Source of the DNA: Parachryseolinea silvisoli
Lineage (GTDB): Bacteria; Bacteroidota; Bacteroidia; Cytophagales; Cyclobacteriaceae
DNA length: 64,000 nucleotides
NCBI RefSeq assembly: GCF_021190955.1
Contig: NZ_JAIOAO010000002.1
Location: 1,302,001-1,366,000 of the forward strand
Reading direction: 5' to 3'
Shown: positions 8,281 through 18,800 of the stretch, piece after piece
How positions within the stretch are numbered: the first letter of the stretch is position 1
How the letters are laid out: each line of letters begins with the position of its first letter
Notes under the pieces: generated by a model
Seen by the model: the letters and a program-made list of their open reading frames with translations, nothing else
The model's database searches: none
What the model was told of the DNA's origin: nothing
Made by a program: the position numbers and the translations under genes

Positions 8281-8353
8281 GAGGCTCAATATAGTGCGAT
8301 ATGCAAAGATTTGCGTGATTGGGCAGTTTCTTTTGTTTTTCTTCCGATCGAGT

Positions 8354-9121
8354 ATGAAATACCTGAGTTGTTTGTTGGTGGCTGCACTTTCAGTTTGCCA
8401 GGCCGTGGGCCAGGATGTTACAAAGAGTTCTGGCAGAACATTGTTGAATGATCGAAACGAATGGTCAGAGGGTAGTATTTTGCTATCCGATAATACGGAG
8501 CTTAAAGGCATGGTGAAGTACGATGACCACGATGGAATTCTGTCGTACAACAATGGTGATAATACCCGGGCATTTGGTCCCCGCAGCGTATTGGGTTTTG
8601 AGTTCTTTGATAATTCGCGGCAGCACCAACGCATCTTTTACACGTTGGACTACGAGGCGCCCGACAATATTCGGAAACCATTGTTTTTTGAAGTGCTTCG
8701 TGAGTACAAAACGTTTGCGGTACTGGTGAAATTAGATCCGGTGCAAACAGAGAAAAAGGCAATATTGTTGCCGGGTCAGGCTTTTGACGGGTTCAGCGCC
8801 GTCAATCCTGGCGCAGGGACGTTGAAAAAAACAGTTGTGTCTCAAGTCGAAACGGTATACCTGATGGGAACAGATGGCGAAATAGAAGCTTACTTCAGAA
8901 ACAGATTGGAACAGGATGGCTTCGCCTCTGCTACTTCGGGAAAAGATGATAAGGTGAAAGGTAAAGTCATCGATCGTGACCTGCTCGAAAAATATACCGG
9001 TCCTGAATTGTATGCGAAACTGACGGCGTACGCAAAGGAGAATGATCTCAAGTTTAAAACACTGGATGATTTATTGAAAATCCTCGACCACCACAAAGAA
9101 CTGCTGAAAGCAACAGAATAA
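8354..9121 (+). CDS. Secreted protein of unknown function, first of a tandem pair
   Basis: I do not recognise the family. Reading from the ATG at 8354 gives 255 aa with a clean signal peptide (M-K-Y-L-S-C-L-L-V-A, then cleavage near V-G-Q); a GTG 60 bp upstream in frame would bury it. The mature protein has a conserved block S-E-G-S-I-L-L-S-D-N-T, Y-D-D-H-D-G-I-L-S-Y and F-E-F-F-D that recurs in the next gene, which looks like a beta-rich domain. Late in the protein is L-L-E-K-Y-T-G-P-E-L-Y-A-K-L, also mirrored downstream. The two genes are 12 bp apart and surely arose by duplication. Confidence 0.75.
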   Translation: MKYLSCLLVAALSVCQAVGQDVTKSSGRTLLNDRNEWSEGSILLSDNTELKGMVKYDDHDGILSYNNGDNTRAFGPRSVLGFEFFDNSRQHQRIFYTLDYEAPDNIRKPLFFEVLREYKTFAVLVKLDPVQTEKKAILLPGQAFDGFSAVNPGAGTLKKTVVSQVETVYLMGTDGEIEAYFRNRLEQDGFASATSGKDDKVKGKVIDRDLLEKYTGPELYAKLTAYAKENDLKFKTLDDLLKILDHHKELLKATE

Positions 9122-9133
9122 AGTTAGCGCTAT

Positions 9134-9886
9134 ATGAAAAAGCTCGCATGGTTGGTAGTATGTATTTTATCCGCATTTCCACTATTCAGTCAGCAAAACG
9201 CTAAAAAGAAGAAGTCGCAGGGCGAGACACTCCCCTGGTACGAAGGAAGTATTTTGCTCACTGACGAAACCCGGTTGGTGGGGCAGGTGCGATATGATGA
9301 CCGGCATGGCGTGTTATCGTATCAGGACGGCGACGATTCGAAAGCATTTAATGAACGTCGTGTCATAGCGTTTGAGTTTTTTGATCAGGAACTAAAACAA
9401 CGACGGCAGTTTATAACACTTCCTTTCGAGGAATCGGGACAACCATTTTTCTTTGAAATATTGAAGGAGCTTAAAACCTTTGCCATTCTGGTCAAAACAG
9501 ATCTTTTAGAAATGAAGCAAAACAACGCTGGCGGAGGCAGCCCTCATATTAATGCCTCGGGCACTGCTGTCGCACCATCAACAATGCCCGGTAGTGTGAG
9601 GGCTACTCAGCTCGAGACGGTTTATCTTATGAGCAAGGACGGCGAACTCTTCCGGTTATTTAAAAGATCTGTCGATCATGATCCGGACGATCTGGTTCAG
9701 ACTGACGGTGAAAATGATAGGGGTAAAGGTTTTTATGCGGATCACCTTATAGCGTGTATTGGTAAGAATCGTTACATGTTATTGGAAAAATATGCCCAGG
9801 AAAACAAACTATCTTTTAATCGAAAGAGGGACTTGGTAAAAGTAATGAATTATTATGCTCAGACGCTGGAGCCTAGTGATGATTAA
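9134..9886 (+). CDS. Secreted protein of unknown function, second of a tandem pair
   Basis: 250 aa paralogue of the preceding gene. The signal peptide is residues 1-20 (M-K-K-L-A-W-L-V-V then L-F-S-Q). The shared core reads Y-E-G-S-I-L-L-T-D-E-T, Y-D-D-R-H-G-V-L-S-Y-Q-D-G-D-D and F-E-F-F-D-Q, then P-F-F-F-E-I-L-K-E-L-K-T-F-A-I-L-V-K. The middle (about 130-155) is a Gly/Ser/Ala/Pro-rich linker that differs from its sister. The stop codon overlaps the convergent aldehyde dehydrogenase stop by 4 bp. Function is unknown; a role as a periplasmic or surface-exposed domain protein is only a guess. Confidence 0.75.
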   Translation: MKKLAWLVVCILSAFPLFSQQNAKKKKSQGETLPWYEGSILLTDETRLVGQVRYDDRHGVLSYQDGDDSKAFNERRVIAFEFFDQELKQRRQFITLPFEESGQPFFFEILKELKTFAILVKTDLLEMKQNNAGGGSPHINASGTAVAPSTMPGSVRATQLETVYLMSKDGELFRLFKRSVDHDPDDLVQTDGENDRGKGFYADHLIACIGKNRYMLLEKYAQENKLSFNRKRDLVKVMNYYAQTLEPSDD

Positions 9887-11325
9887 AGCCGGATACATAT
9901 ATTCTTCGTATCCGTAAAAAACTTCAACGCTTCCCAGCCTCCCTCACGGCCTACGCCCGACTGCTTCATGCCGCCGAACGGCGTGCGCAGGTCGCGGTAT
10001 AACCAGCAGTTTACCCAAATGATACCGCTCTTAACTTGCGCCGACACGCGGTGGGCTTTCTTCAGGTTCTCCGTCCAGATCGTCGCGGAGAGGCCATAGT
10101 CTGTAGCATTAGCAGCCTTAATCACTTCTTCTTCCGAGTCAAACGGCATCACAGTCACGACGGGGCCGAAGATTTCCTCCTGGTTCGTGCGGCATTGCTG
10201 CGGTAAGCCGGTAATAATCGTGGGGCCCAGGAAGTAGCCGTTTGCGCATTCGTCTTTCAGCAGTATACGTGTTCCGCCGGTCACGATCGTGCCGCCCTCT
10301 TTCTTCGCGAGCTCGATATACGACAATACTTTTTGCAGGTGCGCTTCGGATACCAATGCCCCCAGGTGTGTTCCATCTTGTAATGGGTTGCCCACCACTA
10401 ACTTATTGGTTTGCTCGACAAAGGCCTCCAGGAATTTGTCATATATACTCCGTTCGACGAAGATGCGCGAGCCGCACAAACAAATCTCTCCCTGGTTTGA
10501 GAACGACGATCGTATGGAAGTACTCACGGCCTGTTCGAAGTCGGCGTCCGCGAAGATGATATTCGGGTTCTTGCCGCCCAGCTCTAATGAAAGTTTTTTG
10601 AATTGGGGGGCTGCGGTGGCGGCGATCTTCTTGCCCGTGGCCGTGCCGCCGGTAAACGATATAGCAACGATATCAGTATGTTCAATAATAGCTTGTCCGG
10701 CTTTGGCGCCGAGGCCGTGGACAATATTTAGTACACCTTCGGGCAGGCCGGCTTCCATGCACAACTGTGCGAAGAGGTATGCCGTCATAGGAGTAAGCTC
10801 TGAGGGCTTCGCTACGACCGTGCAGCCTGCCGCAAGGGCGGGCGCAATCTTCCACGTGAAGAGGTATAATGGCAGGTTCCAGGGAGAAATACAAGCTACG
10901 ACTCCTATTGGCGTGCGTGCAGTATAATTCACAGCTTCCTCACCGGTGAGGTGTGCTTCGGTCGATGTATGCAGCGCGGCGGTAGCGAAGAACCGGATGT
11001 TGGCAGAGGCACGTGGAATGTCGAGCGTACGCGCCAGCTGTACAGGCTTGCCGTTGTCAATGCTTTCGGCAAGCGCCAGTTTGTCGAGGTCGCGGTCGAT
11101 CAGGTCGGCGATGCGCAGGAGAATGGTCGATCGTTGTTCTGCTGGCATACCCGACCATGCGGGGAATGCTTTTTTGGCAGAGCCGGCCGCCTGCTTGACA
11201 TCGCCCAGGTCTGAGTCGGGCACAAGACTGTATACTTCGCCGCGAGCGGGGTTGACGTTGTCCAGGTATTGATACGACCGGGGCTCGCAAAGTACGCCGT
11301 TTATATAGTTCAGAATTTTCTCCAT
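9883..11325 (-). CDS. NAD-dependent aldehyde dehydrogenase, probably 2-aminomuconate 6-semialdehyde dehydrogenase
   Basis: 480 aa ALDH. Catalytic residues are visible: N150 (S-P-W-N), E248 (L-E-L-G-G-K) and the nucleophile C282 in N-Q-G-E-I-C-L-C. The G-E-I-C-L-C-x-S-R context is typical of the 2-aminomuconate / 2-hydroxymuconate semialdehyde branch (ALDH8-like). In the kynurenine route this enzyme oxidises the semialdehyde formed after 3-hydroxyanthranilate ring opening and decarboxylation. The neighbouring 3-hydroxyanthranilate dioxygenase supports that assignment. It follows the SDR gene by 2 bp in the same unit. The general ALDH class is certain; the substrate is inferred. Confidence 0.85.
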   Translation of the reverse strand: MEKILNYINGVLCEPRSYQYLDNVNPARGEVYSLVPDSDLGDVKQAAGSAKKAFPAWSGMPAEQRSTILLRIADLIDRDLDKLALAESIDNGKPVQLARTLDIPRASANIRFFATAALHTSTEAHLTGEEAVNYTARTPIGVVACISPWNLPLYLFTWKIAPALAAGCTVVAKPSELTPMTAYLFAQLCMEAGLPEGVLNIVHGLGAKAGQAIIEHTDIVAISFTGGTATGKKIAATAAPQFKKLSLELGGKNPNIIFADADFEQAVSTSIRSSFSNQGEICLCGSRIFVERSIYDKFLEAFVEQTNKLVVGNPLQDGTHLGALVSEAHLQKVLSYIELAKKEGGTIVTGGTRILLKDECANGYFLGPTIITGLPQQCRTNQEEIFGPVVTVMPFDSEEEVIKAANATDYGLSATIWTENLKKAHRVSAQVKSGIIWVNCWLYRDLRTPFGGMKQSGVGREGGWEALKFFTDTKNICIRL

Positions 11326-11327
11326 GG

Positions 11328-12113
11328 TTATAAGCTGCCCGTGCGGCCGCCGTCTACAGGCACATTGATGCCGTTAATATATCCCGCTGCCGGCGAAGCC
11401 AGGAAGGCGACCGCGGCGGCTACTTCGTGCGGTTCGGAAATACGCCCGGCCGGTATTTCGGCCATCATCTCCTGTTTCGCTTCCTCAAAGCTCTTTCCTG
11501 ATTTTTGCGCTTTGCTTTGGATCAGCCCTTCCAGGCGGCCTGTCATCGTAGCACCGGGAAGCACATTGTTGACCGTGATACCGAACGGCGCCAGCTCCAC
11601 GGACAATGTCTTGGCCCAGTTGGCCACGGCACCGCGGGTGGTGTTGGACACGCCGAGGCCTTTAATGGGAATTTTAACAGAGGTGGAGATGATATTTATA
11701 ATACGGCCGTATCCGTCGCGGCGCATGCCGGGCACGACTGCCTGAGTAAGCAGGTGGTTGCAAAGCAGGTGTGCAGAAAATGCCCGTACAAAATCGTCGG
11801 GTGTCGCGTCGAGCGCCGGTCCGGCCGGCGGGCCCCCTGTGTTATTTATCAGGATATGAACCGTTTGCGTGGCGACGTAAGCCTGTACTTTTTCCTGTAG
11901 TTTATTGGGTTGGCTGAAGTCGGCCACGATATAATCATGCTGTTGCCCCGAGTACACTTGTAGCTCGCGCACGACGGCCTGCAGCTTGGCCTCGTCGCGT
12001 GATACGAGGGTGATGCTGGCACCGAGGAGTGCCAGTTCGATGGCCGAAGCCTTACCAATGCCTTGGGTGCTACCGCACACCAGGGCTCGTTTGCCGTTTA
12101 AATCGAGGTTCAT
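11328..12113 (-). CDS. Short-chain dehydrogenase/reductase family protein lacking the Tyr-Lys catalytic pair
   Basis: 261 aa with a classical SDR frame: nucleotide-binding G-S-T-Q-G-I-G (14-20), N-N-T-G-G (90-94) and the active-site strand I-I-S-T-S (142-146). Where the family has Y-x-x-x-K, this protein reads S156-N-T-T-R160, so both catalytic residues are replaced. I recall a wider SDR subgroup with the same S-N-x-x-R signature, which argues for a conserved variant rather than decay. It is the first gene of a two-gene unit with the aldehyde dehydrogenase (2-bp gap) and divergent from the dioxygenase, which suggests a role in tryptophan/kynurenine catabolism, but the reaction is unknown. Confidence 0.82.
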   Translation of the reverse strand: MNLDLNGKRALVCGSTQGIGKASAIELALLGASITLVSRDEAKLQAVVRELQVYSGQQHDYIVADFSQPNKLQEKVQAYVATQTVHILINNTGGPPAGPALDATPDDFVRAFSAHLLCNHLLTQAVVPGMRRDGYGRIINIISTSVKIPIKGLGVSNTTRGAVANWAKTLSVELAPFGITVNNVLPGATMTGRLEGLIQSKAQKSGKSFEEAKQEMMAEIPAGRISEPHEVAAAVAFLASPAAGYINGINVPVDGGRTGSL

Positions 12114-12180
12114 CGCGTGGTTGAAACGATCATAATCTTTGTTAAATTAAAGGAGTAATTGCGCATTAACCAAAATACCG

Positions 12181-12711
12181 ATGGCCATCCGCAGACCTTT
12201 TCATCTCAAACAGTGGGTACAGGAAAACCGGGACCTGCTCAAACCGCCCGTGGGCAACAAAAATCTATACGCCGATGCGGGCGATTATATTGTCATGATC
12301 GTGGGCGGCCCCAATGCCCGCAAGGATTATCACTTCAACGAGACCGAGGAGCTGTTTTATCAATTGGAAGGCAACATCAATGTGCGCATCCAGGAAGACG
12401 GCAAGCCGGTTGACATTGCCGTGAAAGAAGGCGAAATGTTTTTGCTACCTGCCCGCGTGCCACACCGCCCGGAACGGCCGGCCGGAAGTGTAGGGCTTGT
12501 CATCGAGTGTAAGCGCCTGGAGACGGAAGTGTTGGATGGCCTGGTGTGGTTCTGTGATAACTGTAATAACACGCTACACGAATATCGCTTTCACCTCGAC
12601 AACATCGAGAAGGACTTCCTGCCACGCTTCCGCGAGTTCTACGGCAGTGTCGACCTGCGTACCTGTAAGAAGTGTGGTACGGTCATGGAGGCCGACCCAC
12701 GATTCATTTAA
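12181..12711 (+). CDS. nbaC: 3-hydroxyanthranilate 3,4-dioxygenase
   Basis: 176 aa cupin that opens the ring of 3-hydroxyanthranilate to 2-amino-3-carboxymuconate semialdehyde. The catalytic iron ligands are H51, E57 and H95, with R47 and R99 as candidate substrate-binding residues. A second, rubredoxin-like iron site of the bacterial enzymes is complete: C125, C128, C162 and C165. The numbering coincides with the characterised Cupriavidus enzyme as I remember it. The gene is transcribed away from the SDR/ALDH unit, so a shared regulatory region lies at 12114-12180. A strong terminator follows. Confidence 0.95.
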   Translation: MAIRRPFHLKQWVQENRDLLKPPVGNKNLYADAGDYIVMIVGGPNARKDYHFNETEELFYQLEGNINVRIQEDGKPVDIAVKEGEMFLLPARVPHRPERPAGSVGLVIECKRLETEVLDGLVWFCDNCNNTLHEYRFHLDNIEKDFLPRFREFYGSVDLRTCKKCGTVMEADPRFI

Positions 12712-12741
12712 AATATAGTGTGCCGGGCGGAGCCCGCAGTA

Positions 12742-12782
12742 TAAAATAAGGCTCCTGTGTTGTGCACAGGAGCCTTATTTTA
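12742..12782. terminator. Bidirectional intrinsic terminator between nbaC and sprA
   Basis: Perfect 18-bp inverted repeat (arms 12742-12759 and 12765-12782) around the 5-nt loop TTGTG. The GC-rich core is flanked by A-rich and T-rich ends, so it can stop both the rightward nbaC and the leftward sprA transcript. Confidence 0.9.
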
Positions 12783-12800
12783 TATGCAGTATTCAAGGCG

Positions 12801-15800
12801 CTACTGCGCTAAACTAAACCGTATTTGTGTGCCAAAGCGGGTTGTGGCACGCCGGTAGGAGTTGGATACCAATGGCTCGTTGATAGTACGTTCAAAATAT
12901 AGCTGTATGTTAAGCTTCTGGTTTACAACATAGCTGATGTTAGGACGCAGCTGGAAGTTGATGTTACCGTTCGTAATGATGTTTGTCTCGTAAATCTTCC
13001 GTTGGATGGTTTTGGTATCGGCTACCGATACGTTCATCCGGAACGTGACGTCGTTCTTTAATACCACTGTACGGCCCTGTGATTTGAAGGGCAGTTTCAT
13101 ATTGTTTTTGGTATAGCCCAATTCGAATGAAAAGTCTTTCGTACTCAATTCGGTCACCTGTGCGTTAGAAACGGTCAATGCCAGGTCGCGTTTGGTTTTA
13201 TACTGGAAGTTGGCCGAAAGTCGCCCTTTCGTGCGCATGTTCACACCGATAAGGGGCGAGAATTGTTCGCTGATGAGTACCTGGCTGATGATGTAGACAG
13301 GCACCAGTTGGTCGACATTATTAGTGCCTGTATTATCGCGTGGGAAGAACTGGCCATAGTAGGAAACGTTGTAGTCCGTTATGGGTCGGTCGAGCTCCAA
13401 ACCCCGCACGTCGCCGCCTTCACTGAACTCCAGGGAGTTTTGGTAGTTGACGACAGAGTACGACGCCTGGTAAGCATGTGAAAGGGTGATCGAACTAAAG
13501 ATATCTTTGAACATACCCAATTTGTTAAGCCCCGTGTAGTCGATGCGCCAGTTTGGCATTGGGATTTTGGGGAACGGCGAGAGGTTCACGCGCTTGGCAT
13601 CGCTGCCGGTGTATGCGGCAATGAAGGCGGGGATCAATACGTCTTGCGATGCTAATTTGTATTGTGACTCGGTGGTATCAGGTGTTGGATTATTGCGGTA
13701 AATAATGTTGAAGCGTTGCCGCACCTCTTCCAGGTTCTGCTCGAAATCCTGGAATACGGCGGATACGATCTTGTCATTGCTGCTGTTAAAGGCAGTTCTT
13801 ATGTTGATTGTAGAGATGCGGTAACTGCCACCGCGGCTGGGGCTGAGGTCTCGGAATTCATTTACCTGGTTAGCGGTATCGTAGCGGAAGATGGATTGGA
13901 ACGTGCTGTTTGTCTCCTTTTTCAAATCGAGTTGAATTTTTAGATCAGGGGACGGTTCGACGTTGGCGCGCAGGTTGATGTTCTCGGTGCGTGTTTGGGT
14001 AAAAGGCGTGGTGAGGCTTTCATTTTTGGTAAGCCATCCTTTGGCGGCGGCCTTATGGCGGATGTTCGGGTTCTGACTGCCGAGGACAAAATCCCAGCCT
14101 GGGGCATTCCAATCCTGGTCCATACCGAAAAATTTGGGAGAAGGTTCAAAACCCGTAAGCATAGTGCCCCGCGTAACAGTATAAGTACCGTTGATGGAAC
14201 GCACGGACATGAGCAGGCGCAACAGACCCTTTACCGCGCCGGGTACTTCGGCCGGAGCTTTTGTTTTGGTCGTGTCGGGTTTCGGGGCCGCCTTCTGCAA
14301 GCGCGGGTTTGTCACGATCTTCGACGGCTTTTTAGGCGTGTTGAGGTCTTTCAGGATCTTTACTTTGTTATACAGTTTGAGCATGTCCAGACGGCCGGAG
14401 AAGTTTTGATCCTGGCTATTCTGAATGGTGTTCTTAAAGTCGTATGCGTCGAGGATATCGCCCCGGGGTTTTTCTTCGGGTGGCAACTCGTCGGGATAGT
14501 TGACCGGGCCGGCCTTCCAACCGTAGGTTATTTGGTGACGATACTCGGCGCCGATCCAGTCGGTCACTGGAATTTTATCTAGTGGCAACGTATAGTTTAC
14601 CGTCACATTTTGTGTGAAGTTTTTCATACGCCCCAGCTTTTTGATGTTCTTGATGATATAGTTGCGCTCGGGCTGGGTATCGACTTCACCGTCTATTTCG
14701 TTCTCGGGTTCATCAATGACAGCGTCGGCACGCGAGCTATATTCCAGCGATAGCCCTTTGGAAATGTTCCACCGCAGGTTGTATTGCCGGGTAAAGGTAA
14801 AATACTTCATGTAGTTCGGTCTCGACTCGATGAATTTACCATAGCCGGCAGAGTTACGATAGATGGTGGAGGTCAGCGAGCGATCCAGGTCCATGCGTGC
14901 TGACAAACTGCTCGGGAGGAAGCTGATGTTAAAGTCTTTGATGGCCTTGAGCCAGGGTGAGGACAGCCCCTTCGCATTCTTGAAGGGCTCGATGCCGGTG
15001 GCCTTCGGGCTGTAGGTATAGGCAACCGAGCCGCGGTATTGTTTTTCAAACAGCTCCGCCATCGTAAAGTTGGTGCGGCGGCGGTCACTGTACGAGTAGC
15101 TGAAGGCCAGGTTTTCGATGTCCCACAAATGTGTTTTTGCATCGGGGTTTACTTTTACCTTACGGACGTTGACGAAGTTTATACTTCGCCCTACCGTTCG
15201 GTCGCGGGCGATGTTGAGGTAGTTCTTTCGGTCATCTTCATTCAGCGACTGTAGCGCAGCGTCCAGCTTTAAGTCGGGGTTGGCGGGATCATACAATGGC
15301 GTGATGGTTGTATTTTCGTAGCTGACGAACATCGGTATTTTGATGCCGGTGTTACCGGGGAGTAATTTGTCGACGTTGACGTTTGCCGAGATATCGTAGC
15401 CTGTTGTTTCTTCGCGCGTACGCTCCCCTATCTTAGAGCTTACGCTCCCAAAGCCAAAACTGGTATGCCGCACGGCGCCGGTAAGGGTGGCAAAATCAGC
15501 AAGCTTGGCGCTCATGGTCGCGTTGACGGCCCAGCCGGGGGTTCGGTTAAAGTCTGTGACGCGCAGCTCGTTTGCCCAGAGACATACCTGGAAGGCCCGT
15601 TTGTCAGGCGTGCGCGGATTGCGCACACCGATCATAATGGATTGTACTTCTGTCAGATCAGGACGGCCAAAAATGCGGACGCCGTGGTAGCCCACGATGC
15701 GGTGACCACTCTGTGGATAAAGTATGTTCATGGAAACACCTTCGCGATCGCGGTCGGCCTTGAGGCGGTAGAGCTCGTCGAGGGCGAGGTCGATCTGGTT

Positions 15801-18800
15801 TTCGTCGGGCCAGACCGATACCGGGTCGGTATCGGAGATGTTGGTCATCTTCAGGGGAACTTCGATCTCGTAATAGTTGGAGTCAAGATCTTTCCCCAGA
15901 CGGATGAAACCGCGCAGGTCGTTGTCGGCGGCATCGCCGTGTGCATGGAAGTACATTTTTACACGGCCGTAATTGAACAGGTCGAACGAAACGTTTTTGT
16001 AGATGGACCGGGCATCGCCGTCTTTTACAGCGTCGGCGCAAAGTTGTACAGACTGCTCGTTCAACAAGCGTGATACGGACGAAGTATTGTCACGGTCACG
16101 CACTACGCCGGGCGGAATGACGTAGGGAGACTTGTTGTCATTGCCTTTCCCGTTTTCTTCCAGATTCACCACGGATACCGTAAAATCTTCAGGGGTTAGC
16201 TCGGGCGTGGGAGCGATACCACCTTCTTGCAGGCTGTTGGTATATCTCCGCCAACGGCTGCCCACCATGCGGAAGTTGGCGAAGCGCAGGACGACCGGCT
16301 CGCGGAAGCCCGTGAGTACCATCCGTGCATACCGCACGGATTTAAAGCCTTCAATGTTGCCGTATTGATCTTCGAACTCGCGTACGGGAATGCGGTATAG
16401 ATACCAGTTTACCTGCTCGCCGGCTTCGTTCCGGTTGTCGGTGGTAATTTTATCGACGATATATTTCCGTCCCACGGCCAGCCCACCGGGCGCCAGGTCG
16501 ATGTTGTAGCTATAATATTCTTCCAGCTCGCTCAGCGTGTTATCGGCGTTCAGGTCTTCGTTGTCGGGAATGGTCGAGCCGGCGGGTGTATACAGGTCGC
16601 TTGAGCCGTTGGCCACCGGCGAGTTGCCGTCTATGCCGTTGATGTTTTTGTAACGCTCCAGGATCTTTGCATCGCGATTGTCGAGTTCGTCGCCGAGGAA
16701 ATATTGGAAGTTATCGGCAGAGGGGTCGTTTTGAATGCGTGCTTGTCCCTCGGGGTTCAGGCCACTCAGCTGGTTGAGGTAATCCTGGAACGTATCAGTC
16801 TCTCGCTGTGCCGTCACCCCGTCGAAACCTACGTCTTGCCGGGCACGTGCACCGGCGTCAAGGTCGAAGGCGTTTGTAACATATTGGTCAGACGCCACAT
16901 ATCCCCAGGCGTTTTTAGTAGCCTGCTCGAGGTCGTTCTCGCCGCGCGGCAGGCCGTTCTCAAAAGCATGTTTGCCGTCTCGGGCGACATCTTCGGAAAT
17001 ACTTCCCAGATGGAAAATCAGCTTACCGCCGGTCTCGTTGCGCTTGGCAGGCGAGATGCCGTCGTTGATTACACCCTGCGGGGAGTTGATGAACGGATCG
17101 AGCAGCCAGAATTCAACGTACTCAATATTGGCTTTGTCAAAGTCTACTTCGGTTTTGATGGCGGTGGTAATACCCCCCCAGTTCTCCTCCGGGCGCGGCA
17201 GGAAGCCATCGGCCGTGACGGTGGGGTTGTAATTATACGGGCCACGTTCGCGTGGATAGTATGCCACGTCAAAAATCTGTTCCCAGAACACACCCTGTGT
17301 GAGCTGTTTGGCCGGAAAGATTTCCTGCGGGCCGACGGGACGTACATAGTGGTTTTTGATATCGTCTTTGGAAATGTTCGAGGGCTTTACGGCACCACCG
17401 TCGCGGTAGAATTGGTTGTCGACCTGATACCAGGCCAGCTTGGCCCGCTTGTACCCGATCTGAAGAATGTCCGCCGAGCCGACCGGTATGTTGGACGGCC
17501 CAAAAGCGTTGCCGCTGGTTTTGGGTGTGGCGGCCAGTTTCCACGCCGTGGGGTTCATGAGCGTATAAGGCGTGGCGGTATTCTCGAAGTCGTCGATGTA
17601 GCCCGTGCCTTCGCCATCGATGATGTTGGACGTGCCGGGCAGCAGCTGCGCGAATTCGCCGGTGAAGTTCACGGCAGACTGTTCTTTGGTTTCCAGGAAG
17701 GGCAACGCATCGACGATCTTGGTGAGCAGGCGGCTCTTTTTGTTGATGTTAAAGTCAAAGCCATACTGAACGTTACGCGCTGGCTCGGTGCCGATCTGGT
17801 TGCGGCTGATCATGGGTCGTTCGTTATAATACAGCAGGGTGGAACCGAAGTTGACGTCTTCGCTGAGCTTGTAGTCAAAGCGCGATCCCAGCAAGCTCCG
17901 CGTTTGGAATGCAAAAGGGTCGGATTGTTCGTACTGCACCTGGATCTCTTTGTTGGAGCTGAGAATGGATTCGTTCAGGATCGTTACCTTACCAAAGGTA
18001 TAGTCCACCACGTAATCGCTGCCTTCGGTCAGCGGCATGCCACCGGCGTATAGCTTCACCGATCCTTGTGACACACCAAAGCCGGGTATAAGAATCTCTT
18101 TAGAGGAGCCTGCACTGTAGGTACCCACGAGCCAGAATTTATTTTTTGTGGCATACAGCTCTGCATCGGCTTTGGTACTGCGGTACAGGGTGTCGTACGA
18201 ATATTTCTGGATCATGTAGTCCCGCCGGGAATCACTGGCGAAGGCCTCCCGTAATCCTTCACTGAATGGCTCCAGGTAAGGAAAGATGATCTGCCCCGTC
18301 GAGCTATTGATGGTGATGCCTTCGACGTAGTCGAAGTTACCGTCGAAGCCGGGATCGTTTACCGGGTTGAGACGGTCGAGGCCCAGGATGTCGAGCAGCT
18401 GGCGGGCGCGGATGGTTTCACCGCCATCTTGTAGCTGGGGGTTGTCAACACCCGTACGCGCGTCCCGGTAGATTACGCGCAGCTGGAAGTCTTCACGGCT
18501 CAACTGGTTGACGTTGAGGTTATAGATGTTTTTCATCATCAGGTCCCAGGTGGGAATGATCCTGCGCTGCTGGTCGCGGATCGCCACTTTGCGGGGGCGC
18601 AGCATTTTTAACAAAATAACGTCGTCGTCCCTGAGATCGGAGTAATCCTCGGACAGCTCGCCGACTTTATACGCCCGTCCGTTATAGGTGTATTCGTACG
18701 CTACGGCCAGAACTTCGTCGTTTTGCAGTTTGCGGGTAAGGGTGATATACCCCAACTGCTGGTGATAGGTAAATTCTGTCGGTGCCAGCTTACGTGCTCC

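Noticed and set aside
16704-18053. A 449-codon open frame antisense to sprA
   Set aside because: It lies wholly inside a well-supported gene, has no recognisable domain, and its length follows from the GC-rich codon pattern of the sense strand.
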